From positions 124,001 through 188,000 of the forward strand of contig CAMDNQ010000002.1 in NCBI GenBank assembly GCA_945903265.1: a DNA stretch of 64,000 nucleotides, written 5' to 3'. Position numbers and translations under genes: made by a program. The number at the start of each line of letters is the position of its first letter. Within the stretch, counting starts at the first letter, position 1. Shown in pieces: positions 33,490 through 41,169 of this stretch. The notes beneath the pieces are model-generated. The model searched no databases, was not told the origin of the DNA, and saw only the letters and a program-made list of their open reading frames with translations. The stretch is from Candidatus Sulfopaludibacter sp. SbA3 (GTDB lineage: Bacteria; Acidobacteriota; Vicinamibacteria; Vicinamibacterales; UBA2999).

Positions 33490-36402
33490 ATGCACCTCTC
33501 GAGCATCGTGAAACGGCTGGCTACCGTCGGGTTTCTCGTCGCGTTGTTGCCCCTCCCGGGATTTGCACAGGATGCGATCGTCAGCGGCAAGGTGACGGAT
33601 ACGACAGGCGGCGTGCTGCCTGGCGTCGTCGTCACCGCCGTGAACGCCGCCTCGGGGAACACGTACCAGTCGGTGACGGACGAGCGCGGGGATTACCGCC
33701 TGCCGATCCGCATCGGCACCTACCGGCTCGCCGCGGAACTGACAGGGTTCGCGGGGCCGGCACGCACGATCGAAATGCAGGTGGGGCAGACCATTGTGGT
33801 CGACCTGCAGCTGCGTCCGTCCGACCTGCAGGAATCGATCACAGTGACTGGCGAGGCGCCGTTGATCAGCACGGTGAGCTCTACGGTCGGCGCCAACATC
33901 GATCGGCGGCAGATGGAATCGATCCCGCTTCTGGGCCGCAACTGGATGGACCTGGCGCTGCTGGCGCCCGGGGTCCGCTCCATCGAATCGTCCGGCGTGC
34001 CGGAAGAACGCCAGGGCTACTCGCAGATCAACGTCGACGGCCAGCAGGTCACGGCGCTCCTCGCCGCGACGGAAACCGAGCAGCCGAAGTACAGCCGCGA
34101 CGCGATCGCCGAATTCGAGATCGTCTCGAACCGCTTCGACGCCAGCCAGGGACGCTCCGCCGGGTTCGCGGTGAACGCGATCACGAAGTCCGGCACCAAC
34201 GCGAACTCGGGCACGCTGTCGGGGTACTTCCGCGACGACCGGCTGAACGCGGCCGACCCCGTCCAGAAACGGGTGATCCCGTACAAGAACCAGCAGATCG
34301 GCGGGACGTTCGGCGGCCCCATCCGACGCGATCGAATCCACTATTTCGGGAACTACGAATACGAGCGGGAACCGAACACGCTGATCTTCCAGGGGCCGTA
34401 TCCGCGCTTCAACATGGACATCCCGGTCACGCGCACGGAGCACAAGGGCATCATGCGGGCTGACGTCCAGTTCACGCCACAGACGCGGCTCTCCGTCCGC
34501 GGACAGGGGTACCACCAGTACTACTACACGGGCGGCGGCGCGACGACGCATCCCGGCAACGCTGCGGAGAACGAGCGCTACGGGAAACAGGCGTGGGCGT
34601 CGCTGACGAAAGTCATCAGCAACAGTGCGGTGCTGTCGGTCGAAGGGGGCTACGCCACCTTCACACGCGGCAACCGGCCGTGGAATCTGAACTGGCAGGG
34701 CGGGTGCAACCCGAACGCGCCGAAGCTGACCGAAGGGCGCTGCGGCGGATCGCCAACCGTCGCCTTTGCCGGGTATTCGATTGGCTCGACGACAGGCCAG
34801 CTTCTCTCGCAGAACGCCACCCAGGCCAAGACCCAGCTGACGACCTCCTACAACTGGAAGGGCCGCCACGACGTGAAGGTCGGCGGCGACGTGATCCTGA
34901 GCCCCATGGAATGGATCTGGTGCACCGGCTGCATGGGCGCGCTGACGGTCACCAACAACACGCGGCCACCGGCGAACGTCGAGGATCTGTTCCCCGTCTG
35001 GAACGACGTCTCGACGTGGAACTTCGGGGCGCTGTCGCCCATGACCCTCCGCGTCTCGCAGACCGTGTCGTCTACCGGATTCGTCTGGTATCCGAGAACC
35101 GACATGGCGGGCGCGTGGTATCAGGACGACTGGCAGATCAGTTCGCGCATGACGCTGAACCTCGGGATGCGCTGGGACGTGCAGGTGGGCGCGTACAACG
35201 AAAAACTCGAGGTCGAACCGTGGTTGCCGGGCGACCTGCCGTACGACCTGAACAACTTCGGACCGCGCATCGGCGGCGTCTTCTCGCTCAACGAGCGCAC
35301 GGTGCTGCGCGGCGGCTACGGTCTGTACTACACGCAGGCCACGACCGACGAGGCGCAGCAGACGCTGGCGATGAAGTACATCACCGGCACCGAAACGCTG
35401 AACGACGGGCGGGCGAATTTCGCGGGCAACTGGTTTAACGGCCCCACCCTCACCTTCGACCAGGCCCTCGCGCGCGCGTGCGATCAGAACGGCGGCGCGG
35501 CCGGCTGTCTGCGGCGCAACGACCCGGCCGGCGAGATCAATCTCAAATGGCAGCCGACGGCCTACTCGCATCAGGCTTCGATCGGGTTCCAGCGGCAGCT
35601 CGGCGCCACGATCGGCGTCGACGCCGACGTCGTCTACACGGGCGGGCGCGGCGAGGAGCGCGTCTACAACATGAACCGCACGTTCAACCCCGCGACGGGC
35701 GATCAGAACAACTTCAACACGATCGCGCTGCGCGCGTTTCCGAACTGGGGCACCATCCGCGGCGCCTTCCGGGAGGGATGGTCGGACTATTACGGTCTCC
35801 AGATGGCGTTCAAGAAACGCATGGCCAACCGGTGGCAGGCATCGGTTTCCTACTCGTTCTCGAAGATGTGGGAGGGCACGCCGGCGCCGGATCAGTTCAG
35901 TTTCGCCGGCGGGGTGGAATCGGCCGATACCCTCACGCGCACGCCGGTGAGCTTCCTGCGCTGGGACGTGGACCGCCAGTACAACCCGACGAGCGCCGCC
36001 CATCACCGTCTCGTGAACAACGCCATCTGGGACATCGGCCGCGGCATGCAGCTCAGTGGCGTCTACCTGTTTACCGACGGCGGGTTCCTCACGACGAACT
36101 GCGGCTGCCAGATCGGCACGGGCCTCAGCAACCGGCTTCGCCTGGACGGCAGCGTCATCGAGATCAATAACTTCAACCGGTCCGAGATCCATCGGCTCGA
36201 CGCGCGGTTCCAGAAACGATTTCAGTTGGGCGGCGCCCGGACGGTCGACGGGATTGTCGAGGTCTTCAACCTGACGAATCACGGGAACTTCGGCTCCTAC
36301 ACGGTCGACGAAAGCAACGCGCTGTTCGGACAACCGGTGTTCAACAGCAACATCGCGTACCAGCCGCGCGTGATCCAGCTCGGCTTCCGCGTCGCGTTCT
36401 AA
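33490..36402 (+). CDS. TonB-dependent receptor with carboxypeptidase-regulatory-like domain (paralogue of 6178)
   Basis: A 970-residue outer membrane receptor. GGAG is 9 nt before ATG 33490 and a signal peptide ends near residue 26. The carboxypeptidase-regulatory-like domain (IVSGKVTDTTGGVLPGVVVT) covers about 27-113, the plug about 115-230 (SITVTGEAPLIS, IPLLGRNW), the barrel the rest, ending in IQLGFRVAF. It matches the 6178 receptor throughout and is likely a duplicate with another substrate. Several Cys residues (CNPNAPKLTEGRC, CTGCMG, CGCQIG) in barrel loops could form disulfides. A strong hairpin follows. Confidence 0.85.
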   Translation: MHLSSIVKRLATVGFLVALLPLPGFAQDAIVSGKVTDTTGGVLPGVVVTAVNAASGNTYQSVTDERGDYRLPIRIGTYRLAAELTGFAGPARTIEMQVGQTIVVDLQLRPSDLQESITVTGEAPLISTVSSTVGANIDRRQMESIPLLGRNWMDLALLAPGVRSIESSGVPEERQGYSQINVDGQQVTALLAATETEQPKYSRDAIAEFEIVSNRFDASQGRSAGFAVNAITKSGTNANSGTLSGYFRDDRLNAADPVQKRVIPYKNQQIGGTFGGPIRRDRIHYFGNYEYEREPNTLIFQGPYPRFNMDIPVTRTEHKGIMRADVQFTPQTRLSVRGQGYHQYYYTGGGATTHPGNAAENERYGKQAWASLTKVISNSAVLSVEGGYATFTRGNRPWNLNWQGGCNPNAPKLTEGRCGGSPTVAFAGYSIGSTTGQLLSQNATQAKTQLTTSYNWKGRHDVKVGGDVILSPMEWIWCTGCMGALTVTNNTRPPANVEDLFPVWNDVSTWNFGALSPMTLRVSQTVSSTGFVWYPRTDMAGAWYQDDWQISSRMTLNLGMRWDVQVGAYNEKLEVEPWLPGDLPYDLNNFGPRIGGVFSLNERTVLRGGYGLYYTQATTDEAQQTLAMKYITGTETLNDGRANFAGNWFNGPTLTFDQALARACDQNGGAAGCLRRNDPAGEINLKWQPTAYSHQASIGFQRQLGATIGVDADVVYTGGRGEERVYNMNRTFNPATGDQNNFNTIALRAFPNWGTIRGAFREGWSDYYGLQMAFKKRMANRWQASVSYSFSKMWEGTPAPDQFSFAGGVESADTLTRTPVSFLRWDVDRQYNPTSAAHHRLVNNAIWDIGRGMQLSGVYLFTDGGFLTTNCGCQIGTGLSNRLRLDGSVIEINNFNRSEIHRLDARFQKRFQLGGARTVDGIVEVFNLTNHGNFGSYTVDESNALFGQPVFNSNIAYQPRVIQLGFRVAF

Positions 36403-36415
36403 CCGCGCCCATTCA

Positions 36416-36443
36416 CCCGGCACCAGAATCATCTGGTGCCGGG
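36416..36443 (+). terminator. Twelve-base-pair hairpin after the 33490 receptor
   Basis: CCCGGCACCAGA and TCTGGTGCCGGG form a perfect 12-bp stem around the loop ATCA, 14 bp after the receptor stop. No long T-run follows, so it may act as terminator or mRNA-stabilising hairpin. Confidence 0.6.
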
Positions 36444-36468
36444 CCCTTGATTCAGAGCAGACTGGCTC

Positions 36469-36615
36469 ATGACTCTGTTGGCCGGCCCCGTCGGTCCGTC
36501 GCGGTTTGGCCGCGCCCGGGAAGCTCTCTCCGATGTCCTGATCGTCACGGCGCTCGTCTGGGTGCCGGTCCTGATAGCCGGAGGACTGTGGGCCGTCGTC
36601 AGGATGTTCCTGTAA
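36469..36615 (+). CDS. Small single-span membrane protein (candidate)
   Basis: A 48-residue ORF not listed in the track. It has a basic N-terminal part (GPSRFGRAREALSD) and one hydrophobic helix (VLIVTALVWVPVLIAGGLWAVV), ending at TAA 36613-36615, 18 bp before the 36634 gene. There is no clear Shine-Dalgarno. The clean amphipathic head plus membrane helix is more ordered than expected by chance, but there is no homology to name it. Confidence 0.35.
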   Translation: MTLLAGPVGPSRFGRAREALSDVLIVTALVWVPVLIAGGLWAVVRMFL

Positions 36616-36633
36616 CGTCCGTGTAACCGCTCG

Positions 36634-37539
36634 ATGCCGGCTCTTGTCGCCGTCCTGCTCTTCACCGTACTCACCGCATCATCAGGGCACGCCCAGACGC
36701 TCTATTCGCGCGACGCCGCGAAAGAGCCAGGCGCACCGAGCTGGGCGATCGAACGCGCGAAGCTCCCCATGTTCAGTCCATCGCGGATGCCGGATGGCGC
36801 GCCCGATGTGCGCGGGCGCTGGGCGGGAACACCGGGTGGCGACGACGTCGAAGAGCACGGCTACGTGGACGTGAGCAGTCCGCCCGAGGAGACGTTCATC
36901 GACGATCCGCCAGGCGGGAGGCTGCCCTATCAGGCATGGGCGGTCGCCGCGCGCAACGCGCATCGTGCCGGCCTGGCTCGCGGCTGGCCTGGTGAAACGG
37001 GCGCGCGTCTCTACGCCGACCCCCAGACGTATTGCCTGTACTCAGTGCCGCGCGCGACATACCGCGGCGGATTCGACATCCAGCAGGGCCCGGGCTACGT
37101 CCTCATCCTCTACAACTTCAGCCACTACTACCGCTACATCCCGACAGACGGGCGGTCCGGCCGGCCCGGTACCAGTGCGCGATTCTGGATGGGCAGCTCA
37201 CGCGGCTCTTGGGACGGCAACACGCTCGTCGTCGACGTCACGAATCTGAATGGGAAGAACTGGCTCGATCAGGTGGGCAACTTCTTCGGCGCCGGCGCGC
37301 ATGTCGTCGAGCGCTTCACGCTGGCGGCACCGGGCATCATCGACTATCAGGTGACAATCGACGACCGGCAGGTCTTCACCCGGCCGTGGACGATCCGCCT
37401 TCCGATCCGGCGGGCTGCCGTGCCCGCCAACGACCGCTATGCGTCAGAGATGTGGGAGCACGCCTGCCACGAGGGCAACAAGTCAGGCGAGGAGATGCGA
37501 GCGCTCGGGTTCGGGTGGTTCAGGCCACCGTCCCCATGA
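36634..37539 (+). CDS. Secreted protein of the W(D/E)GNTLVVD family (copy 4 of 4)
   Basis: A 301-residue protein with a short signal peptide (PALVAVLLFTVLTASSGHA). It carries the family points DGAPDVRGRWAG, YCLYSVPR, YYRYIPTDGR and GSWDGNTLVVDVTNLNG, then FFGAGAHVVERFTL and RQVFTRPWTI. These last parts match the 16852 copy closely (FHSDTVHIVERWTM, RVFTRPWTL). The C-terminus keeps an HACHEGN segment (NACWEGV in copy 2). It ends 20 bp inside the convergent ABC-F gene. Function unknown. Confidence 0.65.
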   Translation: MPALVAVLLFTVLTASSGHAQTLYSRDAAKEPGAPSWAIERAKLPMFSPSRMPDGAPDVRGRWAGTPGGDDVEEHGYVDVSSPPEETFIDDPPGGRLPYQAWAVAARNAHRAGLARGWPGETGARLYADPQTYCLYSVPRATYRGGFDIQQGPGYVLILYNFSHYYRYIPTDGRSGRPGTSARFWMGSSRGSWDGNTLVVDVTNLNGKNWLDQVGNFFGAGAHVVERFTLAAPGIIDYQVTIDDRQVFTRPWTIRLPIRRAAVPANDRYASEMWEHACHEGNKSGEEMRALGFGWFRPPSP

Positions 37540-39118
37540 GCTCCTCGTAGGTGCCCTTGAAGTCGACGATGCGTCCCTTCTCGAACTGCCAGACCCTGGT
37601 CCCGACTTCCTCCAGCAGATCCTGATCGTGCGTCACGAGGAGCACCGTCCCCTCGAATTTCTGGAGCGCCACGTTCAACGCGTTGATCGATTCCAGATCG
37701 AGGTGGTTCGTCGGTTCGTCGAGGACGAGCACGTTCGGCTTGAGCAGCATGATCCGGCAGAAGAGGAGCCTCGCGGTCTCGCCGCCTGACAGCGCTTCGG
37801 TCGGCTTGAGGCCTTCCTCCCCGCTGAAGAGCATCTGCCCGAGCAAACCGTGAATGTCCTGACGCGATGCCTCGGGATCGAACTGGTGCAGCCATTCGAC
37901 CGCGGTCATCCCTTTCGTAATCTCGCCCGCGTGATCCTGCGCGAAGTACCCGATCGACACCTCGTGGCCCCAGCGGAATTTTCCCGCGTCGACGTCACCG
38001 GGTGACGGCGGCAGGTCTGGCGCGTCGGCCAGCAACGCCTTCAGGAGCGTGGTCTTGCCGGCGCCGTTGCGCCCGACCAGCACGATCCGGTCGCCGCGAT
38101 TGATGACGCCGCCGAATTTCGAGATGACCTTGTGGTCGCCGTGCGCCTTGCTGAGGCCCTCGAACTCGACGACCACCTTCCCCGACGGCCGCTTCGGCAC
38201 GAATTTGATATACGGGCGCTGGATGTTCGACCGCGCCAGCTCCGTCGTCTGCAGGCGCTCGACTTCCTTGCGGCGCGACGTCACCTGGCTCGCGCGCGTG
38301 CCCGCGCCGAAGCGGGCGATGAAGTCCTGCAGCTGCGCAATCTTCTTCTCGCGCTGCACGTTCCCGGCCTCGATCGTCGTCCGGATCTGCGTCTTGGCGA
38401 CGACCATGTCGTCGTAGCCGCCCGTGTAGGTGATGATCGTCTCGTAGTCGATGTCGGCGATGTGCGTGCAGATGCCGTTCAGGAAGTGCCGGTCGTGCGA
38501 AATGACGATCAGCGTGCCTTCGTAGCGGCTGAGGAACTGCTGCAGCCAGTGAATCGAGTCGAGGTCCAGGTGGTTCGTCGGTTCGTCGAGAAGCAGCGCA
38601 TCGGGACGGCCGTAGAGCGCCTGCGCGAGGAGCACGCGCACCTTCTGCCCGCCCTGCAGCTCGGCCATCGTCCGCTCGTGCAGCGCGTCCGCGATGTCCA
38701 GTCCCTGCAGAAGGACGGCGGCGTCACTTTCCGCTGAGTAGCCGTCCTCTTCCCCGACGATGCCTTCCAGTTCGCCAAGGCGCATGCCGTCCTCGTTGGA
38801 CATGTCGGCTTTCGCGTAGAGCGCGTCCCGTTCCGCCAGCGCCTTCCACAGTCGCTGGTTGCCCATGATGACGGTGTCGATCACGCGGTACTGGTCGAAC
38901 GCGTAATGGTCCTGACGCAGGACGCCGAGCTTTGCGGGACGGTTCACGTTGCCGCGCTGCGGCTCGAGCTCACCCGTCAGCAGCTTCATGAAGGTGGACT
39001 TGCCTGCGCCGTTCGGGCCGGTCAGGCCATAGCGGCGGCCCCGGGCAAACGTCGTCGTGACGTCCTCGAAGAGAACCTTCGACCCGTACCGCATTGACAC
39101 ACCAGTGACAGCAATCAT
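37520..39118 (-). CDS. ybiT: ABC-F family ATPase, YbiT-like
   Basis: A 532-residue soluble protein with two ATPase domains and no membrane domain, the layout of ABC-F translation factors. Domain 1 has Walker A GPNGAGKST (35-43), signature LQGGQK and Walker B ALLLDEPTNHLD; domain 2 has GRNGAGKTT, LSGGETARL and VLVLDEPTNHLD. The interdomain linker is rich in Lys/Arg and charged helices. Features shared with E. coli YbiT include SMRYGSKVLFEDV, LRQDHYAFDQYRVIDTVIMG and VISHDRHFLNGICTHIADIDY. Its role should be on the ribosome. It is monocistronic and converges on the 36634 gene, overlapping it by 20 nt. Confidence 0.88.
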   Translation of the reverse strand: MIAVTGVSMRYGSKVLFEDVTTTFARGRRYGLTGPNGAGKSTFMKLLTGELEPQRGNVNRPAKLGVLRQDHYAFDQYRVIDTVIMGNQRLWKALAERDALYAKADMSNEDGMRLGELEGIVGEEDGYSAESDAAVLLQGLDIADALHERTMAELQGGQKVRVLLAQALYGRPDALLLDEPTNHLDLDSIHWLQQFLSRYEGTLIVISHDRHFLNGICTHIADIDYETIITYTGGYDDMVVAKTQIRTTIEAGNVQREKKIAQLQDFIARFGAGTRASQVTSRRKEVERLQTTELARSNIQRPYIKFVPKRPSGKVVVEFEGLSKAHGDHKVISKFGGVINRGDRIVLVGRNGAGKTTLLKALLADAPDLPPSPGDVDAGKFRWGHEVSIGYFAQDHAGEITKGMTAVEWLHQFDPEASRQDIHGLLGQMLFSGEEGLKPTEALSGGETARLLFCRIMLLKPNVLVLDEPTNHLDLESINALNVALQKFEGTVLLVTHDQDLLEEVGTRVWQFEKGRIVDFKGTYEELMGTVA

Positions 39119-39141
39119 GAAAGAGAACCCTCGAACGCGAC

Positions 39142-39162
39142 GCGCAGGCTGAAAGCCTGCGC
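39142..39162. repeat. Short palindromic repeat (REP-like)
   Basis: GCGCAGGCT and AGCCTGCGC form a perfect 9-bp stem with a GAA loop, followed by TCTAC, between the ABC-F and recQ genes. The form resembles short dispersed palindromes of related genomes and the hairpin at 3577. Confidence 0.4.
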
Positions 39163-39212
39163 TCTACCGAAACTCTTGGAGCCCGGTGAACTGTTAATTG
39201 TAGCAGGCGCGT

Positions 39213-41045
39213 TTAGCCGCTGTGGCTGCGGATGGCGGAGAGGAAGATCTCCCCCAGGTCGTCGGCCTTCCGGGCCCCGACCCCCTTGACGGAGAGCAGC
39301 GCGTCGAGGGAGGTGGGCCGAAGCCGAGCCATTTCACGCAGTGTCGCGTCATGGAAGATGACATAGGGCGGGACGCCGCGTTCCCGGGCGGTTTCGAGCC
39401 GCACGGCGCGGAGCCGTTCGAAGAGATCGCGATCGACGTCCTGCCACGATTCGGTCTCTGCGCGCGACCGGACACGCGCCGCATCCTTTCGGACAGGCTT
39501 CTGACGGGCCAGCGTCAGGCCCGGAACACTATGTTCGTCCTTCAACAGCGCGAGGCCGCGGGCGGTCAGCACGACGATCGAGTAGGCATCGTCTGTGAGA
39601 CGCAGCAGGCCCGACGCCACGAGCTGCTGGATGTAGCCCCGAACCTCGGCGACGGATGCGTGCGGGAGCAGCCCGAAGGTGCTCAGCTTGTCGTGCGCCC
39701 TCGCGAGGACCTGCTCGGAGGCATGCCCCCGGAGCACGCTCGCCACGTGGACGGCGCCGAAGCGCTGCCCCACGCGCGCCACGCATGACAGGATCTGCCT
39801 GGCCAGCCTGATCGGCTCGGCGGTGGTCTCGAGCTCGCCAAGGCAGAAGTCGCACGCGCCGCAGCTGTCGCCCTCGAAGCGGTCGCCGAAGTACTCCGCG
39901 AGGTGCCGATGCCGGCATCCGATGCCAGCGGCGTACTGTTCCATCTGCCGCAGGAGCGTGCGGGCGGCGTCGGTCAGCTCGCCGTTGGCTTCGAGCATGA
40001 CCCGCCATTTCATGACGTCGGCCGAGGAATAAATCAGCAGGCACTCGGCTTCCAGGCCGTCGCGCCCCGCCCTCCCGGATTCCTGCTGGTAATGCTCGAT
40101 CGATCGCGGCGCGCCGGCGTGAACTACAAAGCGGACGTTGGACCGATCGATGCCCATGCCGAACGCCACGGTGGCGACGATGACATCGACGCGTTCGCTC
40201 AGGAACGCATCCTGATTGCGGCTCCGCTCGGCCTCGGCAAGGCCCGCATGATACGGAAGCGCCGGCGTGCCCTCGGCGGTGAGCCAGGCGGCCAGGGCGT
40301 CCACTTCGCGCCGCGACGTGCAGTAGATGATGCCGGCTTCGCCGCGATGGCGCGCGAGGAGGTCGAGCAGCTGGCGCTTCAGCACCCCTCTCGGCAGCAC
40401 GCGATACACCAGATTCGGCCGGTCGAACGACCCGACCAGCTCCACCGGATCGCGCAGGCCGAGCTGTGTGGTGATGTCGCGTCTGACACGTGCCGTGGCT
40501 GTGGCCGTGAACGCGTGGATGCTGATACCTGGCAGGGCGTCGCGCAGCCGCGCGAGCTGCCGGTACTCCGGCCTGAAGTCGTGTCCCCACTGGCTGATGC
40601 AGTGCGCTTCGTCCACGGCGACGAAGCTGACGCCGCACGACGCCAGCAGCGAAAGAAACCCCTCGCCGCCTTCCCCGACCAGCCGCTCCGGAGAAACATA
40701 GAGGAGGCGGTACCGCCCCTCGCGGAGACCCGCGACGACGGCGCGCTTTTCTTCCGACGTCAGCGAGCTGTTGTACAGAACGGCGGGGACACCGTTGCCA
40801 ACGAGCGTATCGACCTGGTCCTTCATCAGGGAGATGAGCGGAGAGATGACAAGGGCGAGGCCGGGGCGCACGACCGCGGGTGCCTGGAAGCAGAGTGACT
40901 TGCCGCCGCCGGTCGGCAGCACCACGAGGGAGTCCCGTCCTGCGAGGACGGCGTCAATGGCCTCGCGCTGGAGCGGGCGGAACGTGGAGTAGCCCCAGTA
41001 GCGCGTCAGGGCATCGTGCAGCTCGGGGATAGACAAGGCGCCCAT
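39213..41045 (-). CDS. recQ: ATP-dependent DNA helicase RecQ
   Basis: ATG 41045 gives the standard RecQ opening (LHDALTRYWGYSTFRPLQREAI); the upstream ATG 41078 adds eleven residues with no Shine-Dalgarno. The 610-residue protein has Walker A LPTGGGKS (43-50), DEAHCISQWGHDFRPEY (helicase motif II and RecQ-specific aromatic loop), a zinc-binding region with Cys residues (CRHRHLAEYFGDRFEGDSCGACDFC), a winged-helix RQC region, and an HRDC domain at the C-terminus. It unwinds DNA 3' to 5' in recombination and repair. The gene stands alone between the ABC-F gene and the divergent receptor. Confidence 0.9.
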   Translation of the reverse strand: MGALSIPELHDALTRYWGYSTFRPLQREAIDAVLAGRDSLVVLPTGGGKSLCFQAPAVVRPGLALVISPLISLMKDQVDTLVGNGVPAVLYNSSLTSEEKRAVVAGLREGRYRLLYVSPERLVGEGGEGFLSLLASCGVSFVAVDEAHCISQWGHDFRPEYRQLARLRDALPGISIHAFTATATARVRRDITTQLGLRDPVELVGSFDRPNLVYRVLPRGVLKRQLLDLLARHRGEAGIIYCTSRREVDALAAWLTAEGTPALPYHAGLAEAERSRNQDAFLSERVDVIVATVAFGMGIDRSNVRFVVHAGAPRSIEHYQQESGRAGRDGLEAECLLIYSSADVMKWRVMLEANGELTDAARTLLRQMEQYAAGIGCRHRHLAEYFGDRFEGDSCGACDFCLGELETTAEPIRLARQILSCVARVGQRFGAVHVASVLRGHASEQVLARAHDKLSTFGLLPHASVAEVRGYIQQLVASGLLRLTDDAYSIVVLTARGLALLKDEHSVPGLTLARQKPVRKDAARVRSRAETESWQDVDRDLFERLRAVRLETARERGVPPYVIFHDATLREMARLRPTSLDALLSVKGVGARKADDLGEIFLSAIRSHSG

Positions 41046-41169
41046 GATCCCACGCCGCGATGCACCTCTTGCGCTCATCCGTTTTTTCCGCCAAAATTCG
41101 GGGTTCTCTTAACACGCCCGGGTCGCCATCCGGGACGCTCAACTCACCGTGAGGAAAGGTATTTCGCTG

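Noticed and set aside
33355-36432. 1025-codon ORF on the minus strand
   Set aside because: It is an antisense shadow of the TonB-dependent receptor at 33490; its sequence is Arg/Val/Asp-rich without any recognisable domain, as expected from GC-rich antisense frames.
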